Shown: positions 43,647 through 52,258 of the stretch, piece after piece
How the letters are laid out: every line of letters starts with the position of its first letter
Position numbering within the stretch: position 1 is the first letter of the stretch
Assembly (NCBI RefSeq): GCF_003807585.1
Contig: NZ_RMBX01000012.1
Span: 217,502 to 281,501, forward strand
Source of the DNA: Chitinophaga barathri
GTDB taxonomy: Bacteria > Bacteroidota > Bacteroidia > Chitinophagales > Chitinophagaceae
Direction of reading: 5' to 3'
Length of the DNA: 64,000 bases
Notes under the pieces: generated by a model
Told to the model about the DNA's origin: nothing
Databases searched by the model: none
What the model saw: the letters and a program-made list of their open reading frames with translations, nothing else
Position numbers and translations under genes: made by a program

Positions 43647-43985
43647 GTGAGAAAGCTGTTCCATTCCATAGGAGCTATTATTCTGCTGGGCGTGTTTTGT
43701 TTATACATTACGCCCAGGGATTATGTGCACCATTTTACCGGCCATGAGGACACGGTGGATGAGGTGACGGTCGGTGATCATACCCAGCCCGCCGGTCACG
43801 CGCTGTCCACACAGCACCGGCACTGCGAATGGCTGAACTGGACGGTGGATGTGTACCTTCACTCGCATACCATTCATTTTACCGCCGCTTCAATTTCCTA
43901 TGCGGACCCCGTTCAGGGCCTGCCGGCTCATATTTTTTCCTACCCCGCGTATTTCTTTTCCCTTCGTGCACCTCCTGCCGCTTAA
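43647..43985 (+). CDS. Small His-rich membrane-anchored protein
   Basis: About 112 residues starting with GTG at 43647. The open frame reaches an ATG at 43578, but the operator and promoter lie inside that extension. The new N-terminus reads MRKLFHSIGAIILLGVFCLYI, a membrane anchor or signal peptide. The exported part has many histidines: YVHHFTGHEDT, VGDHTQPAGH, STQHRHCEW and LHSHTIHF. This suggests metal binding. It is the first gene of the operon with the TonB receptor and resembles the small proteins often found before metal-uptake receptors in this phylum. No named family is recognised. Confidence 0.75.
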   Translation: MRKLFHSIGAIILLGVFCLYITPRDYVHHFTGHEDTVDEVTVGDHTQPAGHALSTQHRHCEWLNWTVDVYLHSHTIHFTAASISYADPVQGLPAHIFSYPAYFFSLRAPPAA

Positions 43986-44017
43986 GAGCGGATCCCTTTT
44001 TTTACATAATTATTGAT

Positions 44018-44038
44018 GGCAACAACGGATTTGTTGCC
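44018..44038 (+). promoter_or_regulatory. Inverted repeat between the His-rich gene and the TonB receptor
   Basis: GGCAACAA and TTGTTGCC are perfect reverse complements with a 5-nt loop, 22 nt before the receptor start. There is no T run. It may be an RNA hairpin affecting receptor expression or a degenerate further operator (GCAAC/GTTGC half-sites). Confidence 0.4.
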
Positions 44039-44060
44039 TTGACGCATTGATTCATACAAG

Positions 44061-46406
44061 ATGATAAGGATACTCGCGCTTGCGGGCGTGCTGCTGTTAC
44101 TGGCGGGCACGGCCGGCGCACAATGTACCATCCGCCTCAGCGGAGCGGTGACGGACAGCCAGACGAAACAGGCGCTTGCAGGCGCTACGATCATAGTGAA
44201 AGAAACCGGCGCTTCCGTAAAAAGCGCGGATAACGGAACATATGCCATAGACGGGCTTTGCCCCGGGTTTTATACCCTGCGCATCAGCCACATCGGCTGC
44301 CTGCCGCTGGAAATAAGCTGGCAGGTAAGCGGGGACGAACGGAGGAATATCGTCCTTCCGCATAGCGTTACCCAATTGCAGGAAGTGGCCGTTACCGGTC
44401 ATGCCGCCAAAGAAGTAACCACCGCGGCGGTAGAGTCGCTGAGCGGCAATGCCCTGGACCAGACGCGCGGCCTCACCCTGGGTGAAGCGCTGAAAAAGAT
44501 AAACGGCGTTACCTCCATGACCACGGGCCCAAACGTTTCCAAACCCGTGATCAACGGCCTGCACAGCAACCGTGTGCTCATCCTGAACAATGGCATCCGG
44601 CAGGAAGGCCAGCAGTGGGGCTCTGAGCACGCGCCTGAAGTAGACCCTTTTCTCGCGAATAAAATGGTGGTGATCAAAGGCGCCAGCGCACTGCGTTATG
44701 GCGGCGACGCCATTGGCGGCGTGGTGCTGGTAGAACCGAAAGCATTGCCTGTACAACCCGGCCTGGCCGGAGAGGTGAACATGGCGGGCTTTTCCAACAA
44801 CCGCCTCGGCGCGCTTTCCGCGATCATCGAACAGCAGGTGCCCGCGGTACCTGGCCTAAGCTGGCGCCTGCAAGGCACAATACGCAAAGGCGGCAATACC
44901 CGGACGCCGGATTACTGGCTGGACAATACCGGCGTGGAAGAATTTAATTTCTCCGCCGCCGCGGGCTGGAAAAAACCGAAGTACGGCATCGAATTGTTCT
45001 ACAGCCAGTTCAATACCAATCTTGGCGTATTCGAAGGCTCGCACATCGGCAACCGGACGGACCTGGAGCAGCTGATCAGCCAGCAGAAACCTTTGCCCGA
45101 ATACACGGAAGGTTTCAGCTACGATATCGAAAGGCCGTACCAGCATGTGGAGCATGAACTGTTTAAAGTGAAAGGGTATGTGAACACCGGTAATGCCGGG
45201 AAGCTGAACCTGACGTTCGCCCGGCAGTTCAACTACCGCGATGAGCTGGACCGCAATTCCGCGCTCTCGGTGAACCAGATGAACCTGAACCTCACCACCT
45301 GGACGGGCGACCTGGTATGGGACCACAACAGCTGGAAAGGCCTTCGCGGCACAGTAGGCGTGTCTTACATGTACCAGGAGAACAGCTACAAACGCCGCCT
45401 TTTTATCCCGAACTACGAAAGCCTGCAATACGGCGCGTTCTGGACGGAGAAATGGGAAAGCAATGATTCAAAATGGTTGCTCGAAGGAGGGATCCGCTAC
45501 GACAACAAAGAATATTTTAACCTTGGGGATAACACAGGGGATATCAATTATCCCGAACAAAGTTATTCCAGCTTTTCAGGCTCATTAGGCGGGCAATACC
45601 GCATCACCGACCATTTTCATGTATCGGTGAACGCAGCCCGCGCATGGCGCCCCGCAGCCGTGAATGAACTGTATGCTTCGGGGCTGCATCATGGCGCGGC
45701 TGTTATCGAGCAGGGCGATCCTTTCCTGAAAGGGGAGACCGCCACCAAATTCAACGCCGCTTTTCACTACGATATATCGGACAAACTGGAAGCAGATGTG
45801 AACCTGTACTACAATCACATTCAGAACTTCATTTACCTGCAACCGACAGACAGCATTGTGGTGACGATCCGCGGCGCGTTTCCGTTCACCTACTACCGCC
45901 AGTCCGACGTAAATATGAAAGGCGTGGATGCGCAGCTGCGCTGGCAGTTCCTTCCCAAATGGCAGCTAACCACCAAAGCCTCCATACTCCGCGCATACAA
46001 CGAATCCGAGAATGACTGGCTGATCAATATGCCATCGGACCGGTTTGAGCATGAACTGAGTTTTTTCCCCGGCAACACCGCCCGGATGAAGGACAACTAC
46101 ATTTCCGTAAGCCTGAGCAATGTGCTGAAACAAACCCGCATACCGGCCAACCTGGAAAATAAAAACGATCCCCGCGGCCAGGACCTGATGCCGCCGCCCG
46201 CCGCCTACAACCTGGTAGGGCTGGAGGCCGGAAGCACTTTACAACTGGGCAAGCAGCCGCTGTCTGTGATCCTTGGTGCCAGCAATCTTTTTAACACCCG
46301 TTACCGCGATTACCTGAACTTCTTCCGCTACTTCGCGGACGAACCGGGCACGAACGTTTATCTGAAACTTAAACTGCCGCTGCAATTCGGCAAAAAAGCA
46401 TCCTGA
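44061..46406 (+). CDS. TonB-dependent receptor, probably for zinc
   Basis: The 781-residue protein has a signal peptide (cleaved near GAQC), a carboxypeptidase-like domain (about 27-108, LSGAVTDSQTKQALAGATIIVKETG), a TonB plug (about 120-235, TLGEALKKINGVTS, then KPVINGLHSNRVLILNNG and GASALRYGGDAIGGVVLV) and a 22-strand barrel. The length and the plug resemble metal-type receptors such as ZnuD rather than SusC, and it has no STN or SusD partner. The His-rich protein before it, the lipoprotein after it and the AztD-like gene under a matching operator argue for zinc. The metal is an inference. Confidence 0.9.
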   Translation: MIRILALAGVLLLLAGTAGAQCTIRLSGAVTDSQTKQALAGATIIVKETGASVKSADNGTYAIDGLCPGFYTLRISHIGCLPLEISWQVSGDERRNIVLPHSVTQLQEVAVTGHAAKEVTTAAVESLSGNALDQTRGLTLGEALKKINGVTSMTTGPNVSKPVINGLHSNRVLILNNGIRQEGQQWGSEHAPEVDPFLANKMVVIKGASALRYGGDAIGGVVLVEPKALPVQPGLAGEVNMAGFSNNRLGALSAIIEQQVPAVPGLSWRLQGTIRKGGNTRTPDYWLDNTGVEEFNFSAAAGWKKPKYGIELFYSQFNTNLGVFEGSHIGNRTDLEQLISQQKPLPEYTEGFSYDIERPYQHVEHELFKVKGYVNTGNAGKLNLTFARQFNYRDELDRNSALSVNQMNLNLTTWTGDLVWDHNSWKGLRGTVGVSYMYQENSYKRRLFIPNYESLQYGAFWTEKWESNDSKWLLEGGIRYDNKEYFNLGDNTGDINYPEQSYSSFSGSLGGQYRITDHFHVSVNAARAWRPAAVNELYASGLHHGAAVIEQGDPFLKGETATKFNAAFHYDISDKLEADVNLYYNHIQNFIYLQPTDSIVVTIRGAFPFTYYRQSDVNMKGVDAQLRWQFLPKWQLTTKASILRAYNESENDWLINMPSDRFEHELSFFPGNTARMKDNYISVSLSNVLKQTRIPANLENKNDPRGQDLMPPPAAYNLVGLEAGSTLQLGKQPLSVILGASNLFNTRYRDYLNFFRYFADEPGTNVYLKLKLPLQFGKKAS

Positions 46407-46429
46407 GAATTTTTAAAACGAACTACATC

Positions 46430-47005
46430 ATGAAGAAAAATATCGCATTATACGCAGCTGCCGCTACACTGTTTTTTGCCGCCTGCAAAAAGGAAAAGAA
46501 CGATACGCCGGATGAAAATGAAAACGAAGAGATCACCACGGTGAAGCTTACTTTTACAAACGTTGCCGTGCCCGCTGAAAAAGTGATCGCCAACTGGAAA
46601 GACCTTGACGGCTCCGGCGGCGCCGTACCCGTGATCGACAAGATCAACCTGAAAGCCAACACCACTTATACGCTCTCCACGGAAGTACTGGATGAAACAA
46701 AAAATCCCCCGGACAATGTGACGGAGGAGATCGAAGAGGAGTCTGACGAGCACCGCCTGTTTCACCTGTTCTTCGTGAATGCGAACGCACCGGTGACGGA
46801 CTCACTGACGACCGCCGCCACCGTAATCCCCCTGGATAAAGATGCGAACAACCTGCCCATCGGCCTGCAAGTGTCTGTCGCCACAAAAAATGCATTCACC
46901 GGTTTCCTGCGGATGGTGGTGAGGCATCAGCCCGGTACCAAAAACGGTACTTACGGCCCCGGCAGCACGGACGCCAGCGCGGAATTTCCCATTGAGATCA
47001 AATAA
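46430..47005 (+). CDS. Lipoprotein accompanying the metal receptor
   Basis: The 191-residue lipoprotein has its lipobox at FFAACKKEKND followed by an acidic linker (DENENEE). The beta-rich domain shows VKLTFTNVAVPAE, WKDLDGSGGAVPVIDKINLKANTTYTLS and, near the end, MVVRHQPGTKNGTYGPGSTDASAEFPIEI. Databases label relatives as a type 1 periplasmic binding fold superfamily protein, found next to TonB receptors; the function is not established. It begins 23 nt after the receptor stop and ends the operon. Confidence 0.8.
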   Translation: MKKNIALYAAAATLFFAACKKEKNDTPDENENEEITTVKLTFTNVAVPAEKVIANWKDLDGSGGAVPVIDKINLKANTTYTLSTEVLDETKNPPDNVTEEIEEESDEHRLFHLFFVNANAPVTDSLTTAATVIPLDKDANNLPIGLQVSVATKNAFTGFLRMVVRHQPGTKNGTYGPGSTDASAEFPIEIK

Positions 47006-47027
47006 CGGAAACAAGTATACAAAGTGG

Positions 47028-47059
47028 AAAAAGGAACGCCGTTCGTGCGTTCCTTTTTT
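47028..47059 (+). terminator. Intrinsic terminator of the metal-receptor operon
   Basis: AAAAAGGAACGC pairs with GCGTTCCTTTTT (12 bp, 7-nt loop), 23 nt after the lipoprotein stop. Confidence 0.9.
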
Positions 47060-47103
47060 GTTATTTTAGTCGCAAACTATACTTAAAGAAAAAGTTAACC
47101 ATT

Positions 47104-47991
47104 TTGTTTTTGCTACTGCTGTCTATTTCCTGTGCCTATGCCCAGCAGAATACTGACCCTTATCCTATTACCGGAAATTTAGGTCTTGGCACTGGAACAG
47201 GAAAACCTACGGCGGCAGCGCTGGAAATAGCCGGCGGTCCTAGCTGGACCACGGCAACATGGCGTAAATCCATCAGGCTGAGAGCCGGCGGAGCTGTACG
47301 ATTTATAAATGGCGGCACCAGTTACTTTGGTATTGGCAGCACCACTCCCGACGGTCTTTATTTTTTCTCATCTACCGGTGATACCAGCACTTCTCCGATT
47401 TCATACCGGATGGCGCTTCTGGCCAACGGTAACGTGGGTATTGGCACCATCACGCCCACTGCGCAGCTGGACGTGCACGGGAATTTCAGGCTGGGAATTG
47501 GTGCCGGTACGGGTGGAACCGCCTATTGCATTGGGTTTACGAGGATCGGTAATCCTCATTTGTTCGGTACCACCGGCGAAGGGCTTACGTTGGGCGGCGA
47601 TGTAACAGGCAAAGACATGGTGGTGTTGCCAAACGGAAATGTAGGCATCGGCACGGTCAGCCCGCAGGCAAAACTGGCGGTGAACGGAACCGTTTATGCC
47701 AGGAAAATAAAAGTGACACAGACTGCGGCAGACTGGCCGGATTATGTGTTTGCGAAAGATTATAAACTGCCCGCTTTGTACGATGTGGAAACGTTTGTGA
47801 ATAGACATCAGCATTTACCGGAAATGCCTTCCGCCGCTGAAGTGGAAAAGGACGGAGCTGATCTTGGAGAAATGAATAAAAAACTGTTGAAAAAAGTGGA
47901 AGAACTGACGCTTTACGTTATCGAAATGAATAAAAAACACGAAGCGTTGACGGAAGAAGTGCGCCAGATGAAAAAACAAATAAAGAAATAA
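47104..47991 (+). CDS. Secreted fibre-like repeat protein with C-terminal coiled coil; start uncertain
   Basis: About 295 residues. The N-terminus is a signal peptide ending AYAQ. The middle has repeated tail-fibre-like blocks (NGNVGIGTITPTAQLDVHGNF, NGNVGIGTVSPQAKLAVNG). The C-terminus is the common Bacteroidota element KVTQTAADWPDYVFAKDYKL, then FVNRHQHLPEMPSAAEVEKDGADLGEMNKKLLKKVEELTLYVIEMNKK, without the catalytic dyad of S74 peptidases. The only usual start in the region is TTG at 47104, which cuts the signal peptide. In frame upstream are the codons TTA-AAG-AAA-AAG, the expected basic start of the signal but without ATG. Confidence 0.7.
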   Translation: MFLLLLSISCAYAQQNTDPYPITGNLGLGTGTGKPTAAALEIAGGPSWTTATWRKSIRLRAGGAVRFINGGTSYFGIGSTTPDGLYFFSSTGDTSTSPISYRMALLANGNVGIGTITPTAQLDVHGNFRLGIGAGTGGTAYCIGFTRIGNPHLFGTTGEGLTLGGDVTGKDMVVLPNGNVGIGTVSPQAKLAVNGTVYARKIKVTQTAADWPDYVFAKDYKLPALYDVETFVNRHQHLPEMPSAAEVEKDGADLGEMNKKLLKKVEELTLYVIEMNKKHEALTEEVRQMKKQIKK

Positions 47992-47993
47992 AC

Positions 47994-48028
47994 AAAAAGG
48001 GCAGCCAGGATCACCAGCTGCCCTTTTA
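47994..48028. terminator. Bidirectional terminator between convergent genes
   Basis: AAAAAGGGCAGC and GCTGCCCTTTT form an 11-bp stem with a loop of about 11 nt and T or A runs on both sides. It serves the fibre-like gene and the AztD-like gene. Confidence 0.88.
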
Positions 48029-48046
48029 AATTATAACCCGGATTAA

Positions 48047-49249
48047 TCAATGCTCTTCCGCCTTCAGCCCCTTCTGATCGCCCACGACCAGCAACTTAAA
48101 CGGCTTGCCGCCCACATTCACGCTGCCGGTCTCTTTCAGGTTCGCGGCATTGAACATCTTCACCGCTGCGCTGGCAGGATCGGTGACGTACACCACCTTT
48201 TGCGACACGGCGAAGAACGGGATATCCGCCGCCGCCGTACCATCAGGGATGGCGGCGGTGATCCTGCCTTCTGTTTTCAGCTGCACCGTCACTGCGTCAA
48301 ATACTTTCAGGTTGCCGTTTTTTAGCAGCACATACAGGTATTTCCCTTCCGTATCCAGTACGTACTGCACGATGGACTGGTTTTCGTTCTTCAGCACGGC
48401 TGTGATCTGCGAATTGGCGGGGTCTATCTTGTAAAGACCCAGGGCGGCGGTATAACCAAAAAAATGCGGTAATCCCTTTTTGCCCAACACGGTCCCGAAC
48501 CAATTGGTACCAAAGTCGGTGGGATAAGTGATCAGATTTTGAGTACCATTCTGATTCACGATGAGGATGCCGTCCTGGCTACCAAAGGCCGCCAGCCGCC
48601 CGTTTCCGGCGTCACCATGAATGCCTTTGGTGACGATCCGCGATTCGTGCAGCGTAACCCCGAAGCGGTCGATGATCTTCACTTTTTCCGGCAGCGTGCC
48701 GCTGGCGGAGCCGTCTTTTTGCGTCACCACAATGGTGTGGTCATCATAGATCACCATGGCGCCGTGATGCGGGGCGGCTACGGGAAGTATCCTTCCTTCG
48801 CCGTCTTCCAGGTCACTGTCCTTGAACACGCTAAGGCTGCCCGCGCCATCATTAAAGATGGCATTGAGCCCTTCATGCGCAAAGAAGTGGGTGGGCCCGG
48901 CCTGTGTGAACTGAACGGGCGACATCTCCGGCGGATGTACATGCAGGTGCCCGCCATGCGCTTCAATGCCGGTGTTAAAAAACTCCACCACGTTTGCCGC
49001 ACGGCTGATGATTGTCGCAAACTGGCCTGTGCCGGTCGCGTAAAGCGAGGGCTTCGATGACCGGATCGGGTACACCGTCGTTTTCTTTGTAACCGGCTCC
49101 AGTACGGTGATCTGGGCTTTGTCCGCATCGGAGATCACCAGGCGCAGGTACTCCGCTTCGGGCTTTTCGGGTTCCATTGGACGGTCATTCTTTTTACACG
49201 CCGCCAGCAATAGTAAGGCTAGTGTTACAGGCGTCAGGATTCTTTTCAT
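48047..49249 (-). CDS. AztD-like zinc-binding propeller lipoprotein
   Basis: The 400-residue lipoprotein has a lipobox at LLAACKKND, where AztD of alpha-proteobacteria has an ordinary signal peptide. The rest resembles that zinc metallochaperone: a His cluster EAHGGHLHVHPPEMSP (His98, 101, 103, 105), GPTHFFAHEGLNAIFNDGAG, AAPHHGAMVIYDDHT, the IHGDAGNGRLAAFGSQDGILIV stretch and further propeller blades. AztD hands zinc to an ABC transporter's binding protein. Here it would bind zinc at the cell envelope for the TonB receptor locus that converges on it. Two operators overlap its promoter. Confidence 0.8.
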   Translation of the reverse strand: MKRILTPVTLALLLLAACKKNDRPMEPEKPEAEYLRLVISDADKAQITVLEPVTKKTTVYPIRSSKPSLYATGTGQFATIISRAANVVEFFNTGIEAHGGHLHVHPPEMSPVQFTQAGPTHFFAHEGLNAIFNDGAGSLSVFKDSDLEDGEGRILPVAAPHHGAMVIYDDHTIVVTQKDGSASGTLPEKVKIIDRFGVTLHESRIVTKGIHGDAGNGRLAAFGSQDGILIVNQNGTQNLITYPTDFGTNWFGTVLGKKGLPHFFGYTAALGLYKIDPANSQITAVLKNENQSIVQYVLDTEGKYLYVLLKNGNLKVFDAVTVQLKTEGRITAAIPDGTAAADIPFFAVSQKVVYVTDPASAAVKMFNAANLKETGSVNVGGKPFKLLVVGDQKGLKAEEH

Positions 49250-49266
49250 AATGATGATTTAATAAG

Positions 49267-49281
49267 TGCAACAAAGTTGCA
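49267..49281. promoter_or_regulatory. Putative zinc-regulator operator 1 at the AztD-like gene
   Basis: TGCAACAAAGTTGCA is a 6+3+6 palindrome that differs at one of 15 positions from the core at 43591-43605. It overlaps the -7 element (49280-49287, minus strand). Confidence 0.7.
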
Positions 49282-49310
49282 AATCTATATAAATGCATCG
49301 TTGTTGCAAA
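49280..49310 (-). promoter_or_regulatory. Promoter of the AztD-like gene
   Basis: On the minus strand: TTTG (49310-49307), 19 nt, TAGATTTG (49287-49280), a full Bacteroidota promoter. It is covered at both ends by the two operators. Confidence 0.7.
49294..49308. promoter_or_regulatory. Putative zinc-regulator operator 2 at the AztD-like gene
   Basis: TGCATCGTTGTTGCA has one mismatch in the TGCAAC-N3-GTTGCA arms and lies 27 bp from operator 1, overlapping the -33 element of the same promoter. Confidence 0.55.
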
Positions 49311-49605
49311 TAGCAAAGCCTCTTTTTTTCATTTCCCTGAAAGATTTTTTCGTTTATAGACAGGAATATGTCAACATAGCTTACCAATGATGTGTTGAAG
49401 AACTTATGCAGACGTTGCCGTTTATAACTAAATCTGATTAGCACGGAAACCGCGCTGCTGCCGTTCGTACAAAAAAGCAGCGAAAGAGTGACGGGGATAA
49501 GATATATTTGTTAGTTGATGAAACTGTTAACCGGGAAGCCGGTTTCGAACATATTAAAACGAACTAAAGATGATCTGACATACTGCTCAGATTTTGGATG
49601 AAAAG
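49311..49605. other. Gene-free stretch, nothing recognised
   Basis: Between the AztD-like promoter and the DUF983 terminator I see no convincing ORF, RNA or repeat. Confidence 0.5.
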
Positions 49606-49632
49606 CAAAAAGGGCCGTTTTCACGGCCCTTC
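49606..49632 (-). terminator. Intrinsic terminator of the DUF983 gene
   Basis: On the minus strand AAGGGCCGT pairs with ACGGCCCTT around a GAAA loop and is followed by TTT, 27 nt after the DUF983 stop. Confidence 0.82.
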
Positions 49633-49658
49633 CTGAAACAAATATCTTTAGTGTCTTT

Positions 49659-50126
49659 TTAATGTGAATGCCCTGCCGGGTGCGGACGGGAGTGTTCACC
49701 ATGCTTATGAACTGCATCCGGCAGGCCAGCTGTATCTTCATCGTAATACACGAAGAAATAAAGATACACCACACGGGAAATACGCATCAGCCAGGGCTGA
49801 GCTAAGACAAGAATAACACCATTGATACCTAACCACCAGAATATACTATTGTCCCAGAAAGACATGCCGAATATCATCCAGTACAGGATCAGGGTGAATA
49901 CGGACAATGCTACCCCCAATGCATAACTGACATAACCGGTGCCGAACCAGAAGCCGGTTTCCAGCTCATATTTCTGACCGCATACAGGGCAGTTGTCGTA
50001 CATGCCCAGTATTTTGGAGAGCCGCCAGTGAAATGAACTTTTCCGGAGGAACATGTCGCCCCTGCGGCAATGCGGGCATTTCATCTTCAGGATGCTCAGG
50101 AAATAATTCGGTCTTTTTTTCTTCAT
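49659..50126 (-). CDS. DUF983 membrane protein with zinc-ribbon and His-rich tail
   Basis: The 155-residue protein has two CxxC pairs, MKCPHCRRGDMF and NCPVCGQKYELETGFWFGTGYVSY, the hallmark of DUF983, and then three or four transmembrane helices (about 65-130). The last 20 residues are His-rich (HKHGEHSRPHPAGHSH). The function of DUF983 is not established. The tail suggests metal binding, and the gene sits 0.4 kb from the zinc-type locus, but it has its own promoter without a TGCAAC operator. The -7 element ends 7 nt before the ATG. Confidence 0.9.
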   Translation of the reverse strand: MKKKRPNYFLSILKMKCPHCRRGDMFLRKSSFHWRLSKILGMYDNCPVCGQKYELETGFWFGTGYVSYALGVALSVFTLILYWMIFGMSFWDNSIFWWLGINGVILVLAQPWLMRISRVVYLYFFVYYDEDTAGLPDAVHKHGEHSRPHPAGHSH

Positions 50127-50133
50127 GGTGCTG

Positions 50134-50141
50134 CAAAGGTA
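50134..50141 (-). promoter_or_regulatory. -7 promoter element for the DUF983 gene
   Basis: TACCTTTG on the minus strand ends 7 nt before the ATG. Confidence 0.6.
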
Positions 50142-50190
50142 CGATTTCCCGCAGGCAGGTCAATGATGCGCGTCATGCTTCAGCAGGAAA

Positions 50191-50220
50191 ACAAAACGGG
50201 ACCGCCAAAGCAGTCCCGTC
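50191..50220 (-). terminator. Intrinsic terminator of the ABC exporter gene
   Basis: On the minus strand ACGGGAC pairs with GTCCCGT (10-nt loop) and is followed by TTTGTTTT, 26 nt after the ABC transporter stop. Confidence 0.75.
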
Positions 50221-50245
50221 TGAATGTTTTGTAAAATTATATATG

Positions 50246-52045
50246 TTACGCCACGGGCTGAATGCTCTCAGTCGTTTTTCTTTCCCCGATCTGCTGCCTC
50301 CACATAGCGTAATACAGCCCTTTTTCGTCCAGTAGGGTATAGTGGCTCCCGGTTTCCACAATGCGGCCTTTTTCGAGCACGTAAATGCGGTCTGCGTGCA
50401 TGATGGTGCTCAGCCTGTGAGCGATCATCACGGTGATATGTTCTTTGCTGGAGGAAACCTGGCGCACGGTCTGCGTGATTTCTTCTTCCGTGATGGAATC
50501 CAGCGCGGAAGTAGCTTCGTCGAACACCAGCAGGCGGGGCTGGCGCAGCAGCGCACGCGCGATGGACAGGCGTTGTTTTTCACCGCCGGAGATCTTGATG
50601 CCGCCTTCGCCGATCACCGTATCGATCCCTTTCTCCGCTCTTGCCAGCAGGCTGTAGGCGGATGCGCGTTGCAACGCGTTCATCATTTCTTCTTCCGTGG
50701 CGCGCGGGTTCACAAACGCAAGGTTTTCGCGGATGGTGCCGGAAAACAGTTGGGTGTCCTGTGTTACAAACCCGATCTGGTGGCGCAGCTCTTCAATGTC
50801 TATGCTGTTGCTGTTTAGGCCGTTGTAAAGAATATCGCCTTCGCCCGGTTTGTACAATCCTACCAGGAGTTTCACCAGGGTGGTTTTGCCGCTGCCCGAA
50901 GGGCCTACGAACGCAATGGTTTCCCCGGTTTTGATGGAGAAGTTGATATCGTCCAGTGCTTTGCCCATGGCGGTGAGGTGTTTGAAACCTACGTGGCTGA
51001 AGGTCAGCTCCTGGACGGTGGAGAGTTTGGGCGGATTGGCGGGTGTTATTTCCACCGGTGTTTTAAGGATGCGGTTGAAGTTCGCCAATGACACCTGTGC
51101 TTCACGGTAAGCCAGGATGATGTTTCCCAGTTCCTGCAAAGGCCCGAACAGGAAGAAGGAGTACAGTTGCAGCGAGAAGAGCTGGCCAAGGGTGGCCACG
51201 TTTCCATACACCAGCCACAGCAGCAGGAACAGGATGCTTGAGCGCAGCAGGTTCACAAAAGTGCCCTGTACAAAGGCGATGCTTCGCACACTGCGCACCT
51301 TTTTCAGTTCCAGCAGCAGGATCTTCATCGTGTTCGCATTGAGGCGGCGGATCTCCTGGTTCGTAAGCCCGAGGCTTTTCACCAGCTCTATGTTCCGCAG
51401 GGATTCTGTAGTGGCGCCCGCCAGCACGGTTGTTTCCTTCACGATGCTTTTCTGGATGGTTTTGATCTTTTTGCTAAGCACGTTCATGAGCCAGCCGAGG
51501 ATCACGCTACCGCCGAAGTACACGAACACAAGGCTCCAGTGTACATTGTAGGCGAATATCATTACGAACACCACGCCAATAAGGGAGGTGAACAGTATGT
51601 TAATGAAAGCGGAAATGAACTTTTCGCTGTCCACTCTTACTTTCTGGAGTACGGCCAGGGTTTCGCCGGAGCGCTGGTCCTCAAACTCCTGGTAGGGCAG
51701 CCGCATGGAGTGGCGTAAACCATCCGTATACATCTGCGCGCCCAGCTTCTGGGTGATGGCGCTTACGAAATAATCCTGGAATGCTTTGGCTATACGGCTT
51801 ACCATGGCTACGCCGATGGATGCCAGCAAAAGCAGCAATACGCCCACGAGATACTGGTTCTCGCTGCGGAAAATTACCGATTCGCCTTCTTTGTTAAAGG
51901 AAGCGGGATGGGAAGCGAATTTATCGACGATCATCCCGAAAATCCAGGGATCCAGAAGGGAAAACACCTGGTTGACGGTGGCCAGCAGAAGCGCCAGCGC
52001 AATGAGCCATTTATAGTTTTTGAGATATTGAAGTAACAATTTCAT
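50246..52045 (-). CDS. ABC exporter, fused permease and ATPase
   Basis: The 599-residue protein is a half-size ABC exporter: six transmembrane helices (about 15-310) and a nucleotide-binding domain with Walker A VGPSGSGKTTLVKLL, the ABC signature ISGGEKQRLSIARAL and Walker B LLVFDEATSALD. Such proteins act as dimers and export lipids, peptides or drugs (MsbA/LmrA type). The substrate is not predictable. A -7 element (TAACTTTG) ends 4 nt before the ATG, so the mRNA is probably leaderless. Confidence 0.94.
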   Translation of the reverse strand: MKLLLQYLKNYKWLIALALLLATVNQVFSLLDPWIFGMIVDKFASHPASFNKEGESVIFRSENQYLVGVLLLLLASIGVAMVSRIAKAFQDYFVSAITQKLGAQMYTDGLRHSMRLPYQEFEDQRSGETLAVLQKVRVDSEKFISAFINILFTSLIGVVFVMIFAYNVHWSLVFVYFGGSVILGWLMNVLSKKIKTIQKSIVKETTVLAGATTESLRNIELVKSLGLTNQEIRRLNANTMKILLLELKKVRSVRSIAFVQGTFVNLLRSSILFLLLWLVYGNVATLGQLFSLQLYSFFLFGPLQELGNIILAYREAQVSLANFNRILKTPVEITPANPPKLSTVQELTFSHVGFKHLTAMGKALDDINFSIKTGETIAFVGPSGSGKTTLVKLLVGLYKPGEGDILYNGLNSNSIDIEELRHQIGFVTQDTQLFSGTIRENLAFVNPRATEEEMMNALQRASAYSLLARAEKGIDTVIGEGGIKISGGEKQRLSIARALLRQPRLLVFDEATSALDSITEEEITQTVRQVSSSKEHITVMIAHRLSTIMHADRIYVLEKGRIVETGSHYTLLDEKGLYYAMWRQQIGERKTTESIQPVA

Positions 52046-52049
52046 GGGG

Positions 52050-52057
52050 CAAAGTTA
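52050..52057 (-). promoter_or_regulatory. -7 promoter element for the ABC exporter gene
   Basis: TAACTTTG on the minus strand ends 4 nt before the ATG. Confidence 0.6.
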
Positions 52058-52258
52058 GTGGAAAAAGGGGCTGCAATGGTGTTGGAACATCAATTTTAAA
52101 CTGGACTTATCACGGTATTTACCCTAAAAATTGCGTAATTTAATAGTAGAAGCCGGAAGATTATCCACCAGCATGTTCTGAGCCTGAAAACTGATACAAT
52201 TCCCCGAACGGCATACGCAACAACCCGGCGTACCATCACTGCAAAAAACTCCTGCCGT

